NCBI RefSeq assembly: GCF_020166415.1
Contig: NZ_JAIQXV010000005.1
Location: 62,001-126,000 of the forward strand
DNA: 64,000 bases
Direction of reading: 5' to 3'
Source: Deinococcus multiflagellatus
Lineage (GTDB): Bacteria; Deinococcota; Deinococci; Deinococcales; Deinococcaceae
Below are positions 58,791-64,000 of this stretch, piece after piece (positions within the stretch are counted from its first letter, which is position 1; each line of letters opens with the position of its first letter). A program made the translations under genes and the position numbers. Below the pieces are notes generated by a model. The model was not told the DNA's origin. It saw only the letters and a list, made by a program, of their open reading frames with translations, and ran no database searches.

Positions 58791-60205
58791 TCAGCGCGTG
58801 GAGCGCAGCCGCTGCGCCGTGTCCCACACGTAGCGGGCGATCTGCGGCAACTGCCGCTCTATGTCCGGGCTGTCCAGTACATCCGAGCCGTGGTTGAAAT
58901 AGGCGTAGGTGAAGGTTTCGCCGCCCGGCAGCTGCAGCACGCCGCTGAGGGTCACCAGCCGCCAGCCGCTGCCCGCCTTGCTGCCCCAATACCGGTACGT
59001 CACGCCCCCGGCGCGCAGCAACTCTGGGCCAGCAGGCGGCGAAACAGATTGGCACTCTGGGCACTGAGGCCGCCGCGCAGGTGCAGCCGCGCCACCAGCG
59101 AGGCCCACTCGCGCGGGGTGCTGCGGTTGTGCAGGGCCACGTCCAGCTGCGGGCTGTAGGCCGGGCTGCGAAAATAGGCTTCCAGATCACTCTGCACCCG
59201 CTCCGGGCTCAGGCGCAGGCTGGCCTGCACGGCCTGGGCGGCGGCCTCCGCCTGCGCGGCTTCAGGCAGGGTCAGCAGCGTCTGGGCCCAGGACAGGGTG
59301 TCGGGGCCGTAGACCTCGGGGATCAGGCCCGCCTGGGCGCCCCACATGGCCTTGGTGGTCACCTGCACGCGCGTGGCGCAGGTGCCAAACCCGCGCGCCG
59401 CCGCCTGCAGCCGCTCCGGGCCCACCGCCAGCTGCACGATGTCCGAAGCCGTGTTCTCGCTGCTGACCACCATCTGGGTGGCGAGGTCCAGCAGGGTGCG
59501 GTTTCCGGGGCGGTAGAACTCAATGGAGCGGTTGCTGGTCGTGACCGCCAAGCGGGTGTTCAGGTTCAGGCGCCCGGCGTCCACATCGCGCAGCGCGGCC
59601 CACAGGGTCAGCTGCTTGAAGGTGCTGGCCAGCGGAAACAGGGCGTCCGGCTGGTGAGAAACCACCCGGATGGGCGCCAGCGTCTTGGGGTCCAGCTGCG
59701 CCATGTAAAAGCCCACCTGCCCGGTGGCAAAGGCCGGGGGCACGTAGGGCACGCTCTGGCCGCCCTGGCCCAGCGCACACGGCCCGGCCTGCGGCGGCTC
59801 GTACTCGGTCCAGGTGTCGGCGGGGTACAGGTCCAGCACCAGCCGCCGCCCCGCCGCGCCCGGCGCCGGGGCCAGCTGGGTCACGTTCAGGCGCAGCGCC
59901 TTGCCCTGCAGGCTGGTCAGGGTGACGGTCTGGGGGGCCACCACGGCCTGCACGGTGTCGCCGGGCACCTCAAAGGTGAAGGTGCTGGCGGGCAATGCCG
60001 CGCCACTCAGCCGCACCCGCACCTCGCCGGGCTGGCGCTGGATGGTCCAGCCCGCGCGGCCGGGCAGGTCGTACACCAGGCGCTGGTACTGCTCGTGCCA
60101 GCCCATGCGGGGCAGCGGTGCGCTCTGGGCGCTGGCGGGCCCTGGGGCCCAGAGGGTCAGCCCCAGCAGCGCAGGCAGAAGAAAAGGCAGGCGCACGGGC
60201 CGCAT
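58791..60205 (-). pseudogene. beta-lactamase-type serine hydrolase, frameshifted
   Basis: Two overlapping frames together encode one secreted class A beta-lactamase-like serine hydrolase. The first (from ATG 60205) has a signal peptide, an N-terminal AMIN-like beta domain (about 35-130), then the hydrolase domain with SxxK (S194-TF-K197) and SEN (249-251), and breaks off at 59000 after SCCAPGA. The second frame resumes at about 59026 with ELLRAGGVTYRYWG and the KTG-like motif KAGSG and ends at 58791. One missing base near 59021-59026, where CAGAGTTG probably stood as CAGGAGTTG, explains the shift; the total becomes 472 codons. Sequencing error or true pseudogene cannot be told apart here. Confidence 0.82.
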
Positions 60206-60306
60206 GATAGGGGGCCGGGTCCCGTCTGCTCTGCGGGGTTGCGCGGCCTTGGTGCCTTCGCAGCCAAAGGGGTGGCGCGGTTGCGTGTGGGGGGTCGGGG
60301 TCTGTC

Positions 60307-60954
60307 TTAAACGCGCTCGGCCAGCCCGGCCCGGTCCACCCCAGTCACGGTGCGCCCCTGCCACTGGATCAGCCCCAGGCGGTACAGCTCGCCCAGCTTG
60401 CGGCTGACGATCTCCGGCACGGTGCCCAGCAGCGCGGCCAGTTCGCTGTTGGTGGGCAGCGGGTGGGGCAGGGCGCAGGCCAGCAGGTAGGCGCACAGAC
60501 GCTCGCCCACCCCGCTCAGCACCAGCGCTTCCAGGCGGCGCTGGCTGTCCGCCGCGCGCCGGGCCAGGTGACGAAGGGCCGAGGCCGCCAGCGCCGGGTC
60601 ACGGGTCACCTCACGCGTCAGGGCCAGGGCGGGCAGGGTCAGCAGGGTGGTGGGCGTCAGTGCCTGTGCGTGCGCGGTCTGCCCCTGGCCGCCCAGCGCC
60701 GCCGCCAGTTCCACCGGCTGGTGCGCGCCGTCCAGCCGCAGGGTGAGTTCGCGCCCGCCCGCGCCCACCACGTACACCCGCACGCTGCCGTCGGCCACGA
60801 TGAAGAGGGTGTCCACGGGATCGCCCACACGAAACAGGGGCTGGCCCCGGGCCAGGGTCAGCGGCGCGGCCTGCCCCGCCAGCGCGGCCAGGGTGCCTGG
60901 GGCCGCCCCCGAAAACGGCGGGGTGCGGCGCAGCAGGCTCAGGGCGTCGGGCAC
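60307..60954 (-). CDS. CRP/FNR-family transcriptional regulator
   Basis: This 215-residue divergent CRP-like regulator has a cyclic-nucleotide-type jelly roll at residues about 15-115 (LARGQPLFRVGDPVDTLFIVADGSVRVYVV). A dimerisation helix follows (ALRHLARRAADSQRRLEAL), and a winged HTH ends the protein (PTNSELAALLGTVPEIVSRKLGELYRLGLI). It shares little sequence with the CRP-type protein at 14226-14921. The nucleotide-binding residues of the Arg/Glu cassette are not well kept, so cAMP binding is doubtful. The start is a GTG at 60954. It lies upstream of the broken hydrolase gene on the same strand. Confidence 0.85.
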   Translation of the reverse strand: MPDALSLLRRTPPFSGAAPGTLAALAGQAAPLTLARGQPLFRVGDPVDTLFIVADGSVRVYVVGAGGRELTLRLDGAHQPVELAAALGGQGQTAHAQALTPTTLLTLPALALTREVTRDPALAASALRHLARRAADSQRRLEALVLSGVGERLCAYLLACALPHPLPTNSELAALLGTVPEIVSRKLGELYRLGLIQWQGRTVTGVDRAGLAERV

Positions 60955-61047
60955 GAAGGCATGCTGGCACAGGGCGCTGGCGCGAAAAAGTGCGGGTCGG
61001 TCAACGGCGGCAGCATGGGCGCGCCAGGGCAGAACGGGCCGTCACGC

Positions 61048-61281
61048 TCAGCGGAAAAAGGCGCGGTTGAATTCGGCGGCGTCCCGGTGGGCTTCGGGCA
61101 GGTCCGAGGCGAAGAAGATGGCGCCGACAGGGCACGCGACCGCGCAGGCCCCGCAGTGCACGCATTCGTCCGGGTCAATTACGAACTGCTCGCCAGCGTC
61201 GTGAATGCAGGCCACCGGGCACACCTGGACGCAGGCCCCGTCGCGAACCCCGGCACAAAGGGACGTAATGACATAGCTCAT
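61048..61281 (-). CDS. ferredoxin with two FeS clusters
   Basis: This 77-residue electron carrier has cysteines spaced as in 7Fe/8Fe ferredoxins. The first set is C9, C17, C21 and C25, in CAGVRDGACVQVCPVACI. The second is the C-x2-C-x2-C-x3-CP set in CVHCGACAVACPVGAI. The wide gap between C9 and C17 is typical of FdxA-type proteins of aerobic bacteria. The C-terminus ends in an acidic/aromatic tail. It is monocistronic. The flavoenzyme gene downstream may or may not be a partner. Confidence 0.92.
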   Translation of the reverse strand: MSYVITSLCAGVRDGACVQVCPVACIHDAGEQFVIDPDECVHCGACAVACPVGAIFFASDLPEAHRDAAEFNRAFFR

Positions 61282-61326
61282 GCGCCCCAGCCTGCCGCGC
61301 CCGGGCGGCCCCGGCCATGACTTTGG

Positions 61327-62445
61327 TCAAGGCCCCCAGGGGCCCACGGCGCGCACCGCGTCTGGGCCCAGGGCGGCCACGTTGGGCTTGCCACACAGGG
61401 CCAGGGCCAGCCGGAATTCTTCGTGCAGCAGGTCCAGGGTGCGGGCCACGCCGGCCTCGCCCCCGGCGGCCAGCCCCCACAGCGCTGCCCGGCCCAGAAA
61501 TACGGCGCGGGCGCCCAGGGCCACGGCTTTCAGCACATCGGTGCCCCGGGTCACGCCGCCGTCCAGGTAGACCTCGGTGCGCCCGGCCACCGCGTCCACA
61601 ATTTCGGGCAGGGCGTCCAGGCTGCTGACGGCGGTGTCCAGCTGGCGCCCCCCGTGGTTGCTGACCCAGACGTGCGCGCCGTGGTCGGCGGCCAGCGCGG
61701 CGTCTTCAGCGGTCAGAATGCCTTTCAGGACAATGGGCAGCCGGGTCTGGGCGCGCAGCCAGTCCAGGTCGTTCCAGGTAAAGGTCTTGTCCACCAGATG
61801 GGCAAAATAGTTCGCCAGTTGCGACCCGGTGTCGGTTTCCACCCCGGCCAGCCATTCGCGGGGGCCCACGTTGGGCGCGTGCAGGTGGGGCGGCAGGGCA
61901 AAGCGGTGGCGCTCATTGGCCTCGCGGCGGCCCAAGTACGGCGCGTCCACCGTAAAGACCAGCGCCCGCGCGCCGCTGGCCTCGGCCCGCTGGATCATGC
62001 CCTGGCTCAGCGCCCGGTCGCGGCACAGGTACAGCTGAAACCACAGCCGCCCGCCCGCTGCCTGCCCCACCTCTTCTATGGGCGTGTTGGAAAAGGTGCT
62101 CAGGGTCATCACGCTCTGCGCGTGGGCAGCGGCGCGGGCCGTTGCACGTTCGGCCTCGGCGTGGGCCAGCCCGTGAAAGGCGCTGGGGGCAATGCCAATG
62201 GGGCTGCGCAGCGGCAACCCCAGCACCTGGGTGGAGGGGTCCACCGTTTCCACATCCACCAGCACGCGCGGGCGCAGCTGCAGGCGGGCGTAGGCCGCGC
62301 GGTTCTCGCGCAGGGTGTGCTCGTCGTTGGCGCCGCTGGCGTAGTATTCCAGCGCATTCTGGTCCAGCGCCGCGCGCCCCAGGGTCTCCAGGTCGGCCAG
62401 ATTGATCGCGGTGTCCAGGCTGAGGGGTGCGTCGGCGTGGGTCAT
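61327..62445 (-). CDS. alpha-hydroxy-acid oxidase (lactate oxidase type)
   Basis: This 372-residue FMN enzyme oxidises 2-hydroxy acids such as lactate. The TIM barrel shows YYASGANDEHTLRENRAAY near residue 35, RSPIGIAPSAFHGLAH, FQLYLCRDR, VFTVDAPYLGRREANE, LKGILTAEDA, the active-site WVSNHGGRQLDT with catalytic His and substrate Arg, and the phosphate loop LDGGVTRGTDVLKA near 290. It has no membrane insert, so it fits soluble lactate/glycolate oxidases rather than membrane dehydrogenases. TACGCT is 5 nt before the ATG. The electron acceptor is unknown. Confidence 0.9.
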   Translation of the reverse strand: MTHADAPLSLDTAINLADLETLGRAALDQNALEYYASGANDEHTLRENRAAYARLQLRPRVLVDVETVDPSTQVLGLPLRSPIGIAPSAFHGLAHAEAERATARAAAHAQSVMTLSTFSNTPIEEVGQAAGGRLWFQLYLCRDRALSQGMIQRAEASGARALVFTVDAPYLGRREANERHRFALPPHLHAPNVGPREWLAGVETDTGSQLANYFAHLVDKTFTWNDLDWLRAQTRLPIVLKGILTAEDAALAADHGAHVWVSNHGGRQLDTAVSSLDALPEIVDAVAGRTEVYLDGGVTRGTDVLKAVALGARAVFLGRAALWGLAAGGEAGVARTLDLLHEEFRLALALCGKPNVAALGPDAVRAVGPWGP

Positions 62446-62514
62446 GGGTCAGCGTACCGCGCGGGCTTTTCGGGCAGGGCCACGCCTCTCCAGGCCCCAG
62501 TGTTACCCTGGTTC

Positions 62515-62694
62515 ATGTCCACCTTCCTCATCCTGGCTTTGCTGATGCTTGTCCCGGTCTGGCTGCTGCGGCGGTGGACCAAGGTCCGCCCGGAGCTGGA
62601 GCAGAAGGGAAGGTCGGTAGACCCGCTGACCGGCGCACTGTATGCCGGGGGCCAGAGGCAGGCGCGCGAAGGCCTGAACGACCGCCTGGGCTGA
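62515..62694 (+). CDS. 59-aa membrane-anchored protein
   Basis: The N-terminal 20 residues (STFLILALLMLVPVWLLRRW) form one membrane helix ending in a positive cluster, so the protein should face the cytoplasm with its tail: KVRPELEQKGRSVDPLTGALYAGGQRQ. TACCCT (62504-62509) lies 5 nt before the ATG. No family is recognised. Confidence 0.6.
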   Translation: MSTFLILALLMLVPVWLLRRWTKVRPELEQKGRSVDPLTGALYAGGQRQAREGLNDRLG

Positions 62695-62764
62695 GCGCGG
62701 GCCACCCGTTACGATGGTAAGCGGCCTGACGGCGACCCCGGGCCCGTGGCTCCATCCTCCCCCC

Positions 62765-63259
62765 ATGCCGCCGCGCCCCCTTCCCGCTGGCCCTGGTCAG
62801 GAAAGCGTCTGGGCCTATCCGCGCCCGCCCCGGCTGGAACGCACGCTGCGCCGCCTGCAGGTGTGGCTGGGCGGCATGCTAGTGGCCGACACCACCCAGG
62901 GCTTTCGCGTGCTGGAAACCAGCCACCCGCCCACCTATTACCTGCCGCGCGCGGCTTTTGTGGCCGGGGTGCTCTCGCCCGCGCCGGGCCGCAGCGTGTG
63001 CGAATGGAAGGGCGAGGCCTCGTACTGGACCCTGAGCATGGGAGGCCGCTGTGAAGTCGCTGCGGGATGGAGTTACGAGCGCCCCACGCCCGCTTTTGCG
63101 CCGCTGGCCGGGGCCGTGGCGGTGTACGCGGGGCGCATGGACGAGTGCCGGGTGGACGGCGTGCGCGTGACCCCACAGCCCGGCGGCTTTTACGGCGGCT
63201 GGATCACGCCCGATGTGGTGGGGCCCTTCAAGGGCGAACCGGGCACTTGGGGCTGGTAG
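62765..63259 (+). CDS. DUF427-family protein
   Basis: This 164-residue protein has the DUF427 pattern: ESVWAYPRPPRLERTLRRLQVWLGGMLVADTTQGF, starting with W-A-Y-PRPPR and VWLGG, then PPTYYLPRAAFV, CEWKGEASYW and AGWSYERPTPAFAPLAGAVAVYAGRMD, and finally QPGGFYGGWITPDVVGPFKG. DUF427 proteins have a compact beta fold and no established function; some annotations link them to nucleotidyltransferase-like names. I chose the ATG at 62765, because the family similarity starts right after it; an ATG at 62714 would add 17 residues. Confidence 0.85.
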   Translation: MPPRPLPAGPGQESVWAYPRPPRLERTLRRLQVWLGGMLVADTTQGFRVLETSHPPTYYLPRAAFVAGVLSPAPGRSVCEWKGEASYWTLSMGGRCEVAAGWSYERPTPAFAPLAGAVAVYAGRMDECRVDGVRVTPQPGGFYGGWITPDVVGPFKGEPGTWGW

Positions 63260-63285
63260 GAGAAGAGGGCCTGTAAGCTCGGCCG

Positions 63286-63771
63286 GTGCTGCATCCGGCC
63301 CTCCCCGAAGTCCTGAGCGTCCTCTCTGGCCTGCGCGTCTGGCTGATTGGCGGTCAGGCCATTGAACTGCTGTGCGGGGTCCCCCTGCGCGATCACGACG
63401 ATCTTGACCTGCTGGTGGCCGAGGGCGACGGCCCAGCGGCCCTGGCGCGCCTGGCGGGCCTCGGGTTTGTCCCGGTTCACGGCTCGCTGGCCGGGGGCAA
63501 TCTCTTCGTGCGCCGTGGCGAGGTGTTGGTGGACCTTGTGCCCATTCGCCCAGAGGTGAAGCCGCCGCAGACCGTGGGCGAACTGGCCGGGCTGGCGTGG
63601 CCGGCAGGTTTCCTCGACCCCCATGTAGTTTGGCTGGGCGAGCAGGCTGTCCTGACCCTGACGCCCGCCATGCACCGCGCCATGAAAACCATTGTGGCGG
63701 CCCATTATGGGGGCGACCTGCGACCCAAGGACCGGGTGGACCTCGCCGCCCTTGCTACCCTGGCCCCATGA
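63286..63771 (+). CDS. nucleotidyltransferase-fold protein
   Basis: This 161-residue protein has an MNT-like nucleotidyltransferase core: RVWLIGGQAIELLCGVPLRDHDDLDLLVAE, with the GG motif and the acidic HDDLDLLV in place of the typical GSDIDL. DLVPIRPEVKPP carries a third acidic residue. Related proteins include aminoglycoside nucleotidyltransferase-like and TA-type enzymes. The GTG at 63286 follows TAAGCT (63274-63279) by 6 nt. It overlaps the next gene by 4 nt. It is unrelated in detail to the nucleotidyltransferase at 21550. Confidence 0.75.
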   Translation: MLHPALPEVLSVLSGLRVWLIGGQAIELLCGVPLRDHDDLDLLVAEGDGPAALARLAGLGFVPVHGSLAGGNLFVRRGEVLVDLVPIRPEVKPPQTVGELAGLAWPAGFLDPHVVWLGEQAVLTLTPAMHRAMKTIVAAHYGGDLRPKDRVDLAALATLAP

Positions 63772-64000
63772 CAGACGCTGCAGTTCGCGCAAAACTCTCG
63801 GCCCTGGCTCCGGCGCTGCGGCACTTTCATTCCGCGCTGCTGGACGTGGCCAAGGGCGAATACGAATTCATGCACGGGCCGGTGAAAGGCCCCTTCGAGC
63901 TGTACTCCCTGGTGATGAACCACCCGCAATTTCAGTGGCTGCGGCCCCTGTCGGGCCTGATGGCCACGCTGGACGAGGTGCTGGACGCCAAGGACCAGAC
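63768..64000 (+). CDS. hypothetical protein, partial at window edge
   Basis: The visible 77 codons encode a helical protein with LRHFHSALLDVAKGEYEF, then MHGPVKGPFELYSLVMNH and FQWLRPLSGLMATLDEVLDA. It has no signal peptide. The ATG overlaps the nucleotidyltransferase stop by 4 nt; TACCCT (63756-63761) lies 6 nt upstream, inside that gene, so it also has its own leaderless promoter. No family assigned. The rest lies beyond 64000. Confidence 0.6.
   Translation, partial: MTDAAVRAKLSALAPALRHFHSALLDVAKGEYEFMHGPVKGPFELYSLVMNHPQFQWLRPLSGLMATLDEVLDAKDQ

Overview
The window is GC-rich chromosomal DNA that looks like a Deinococcus. The evidence is an RNase II of the short Deinococcus type, a bacterial topoisomerase IB next to uracil-DNA glycosylase, many Deinococcus-style hypothetical proteins, and about twenty genes whose start codon (ATG or GTG) lies only 5-7 nt after a TANNNT -10 box, which is the leaderless arrangement usual in this genus. 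Species cannot be named from the sequence alone. No prophage, insertion sequence, CRISPR array or rRNA was seen. There is one tRNA-Ala(GGC).

Region by region. 1-2.5 kb (minus): a DesK-type sensor kinase (cut by the window edge) with an ABC permease/ATPase pair. 2.6-5.3 kb: RCK potassium channel behind a TGACA/TGTCA operator array, a DsbA-like protein and a VOC protein. 5.6-10.8 kb: internally duplicated GNAT, agmatine deiminase, a secreted NTF2-like protein, a phosphoribosyltransferase pair and RNase II. 11.1-13.4 kb: a tightly overlapping operon with a VNGGN-repeat beta-helix protein, two short regulatory-looking proteins and a DUF2089 regulator. 13.5-19 kb: a 7-bp tandem repeat, GNAT, CRP-family regulator, acyl-CoA dehydrogenase, winged-helix protein, Gre-like factor and tRNA-Ala. 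19.2-21 kb: a coiled-coil membrane protein, a tiny membrane protein and a TAXI solute-binding protein in one operon. 21.5-27.3 kb: three toxin-antitoxin-like modules around carB. 27.5-32 kb: MFS exporter, DUF5984, ArgO-like exporter, diguanylate cyclase and a small beta-rich secreted protein.

32-42 kb holds arginine and pyrimidine supply: argG (preceded by an arginine-rich leader reading frame), argH, a short N-acetylglutamate synthase and carA, interleaved with several GNATs, a DinB-like protein and a HIT protein. carB lies about 14 kb away on the other strand.

42-55 kb is a four-gene operon for very large secreted and surface proteins: DUF11-type repeats, Ca-loop motifs and one 1,614-residue protein ending in a predicted outer-membrane beta-barrel. 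It is driven from a promoter about 475 nt upstream through a structured leader and ends at a strong terminator.

55-58.7 kb is a DNA-repair operon. A photolyase-family gene runs without a stop codon into uracil-DNA glycosylase, which also keeps its own Shine-Dalgarno and ATG; topoisomerase IB and a DoxX-like protein follow. The right end has a serine hydrolase broken by a one-base frameshift, a second CRP-family regulator, a ferredoxin, a lactate-oxidase-type flavoenzyme, a DUF427 protein and a nucleotidyltransferase pair cut by the window edge.

The photolyase-UNG fusion and the arginine leader peptide are the two most unusual observations; the surface operon and the coiled-coil/TAXI operon are the best candidates for little-described systems.
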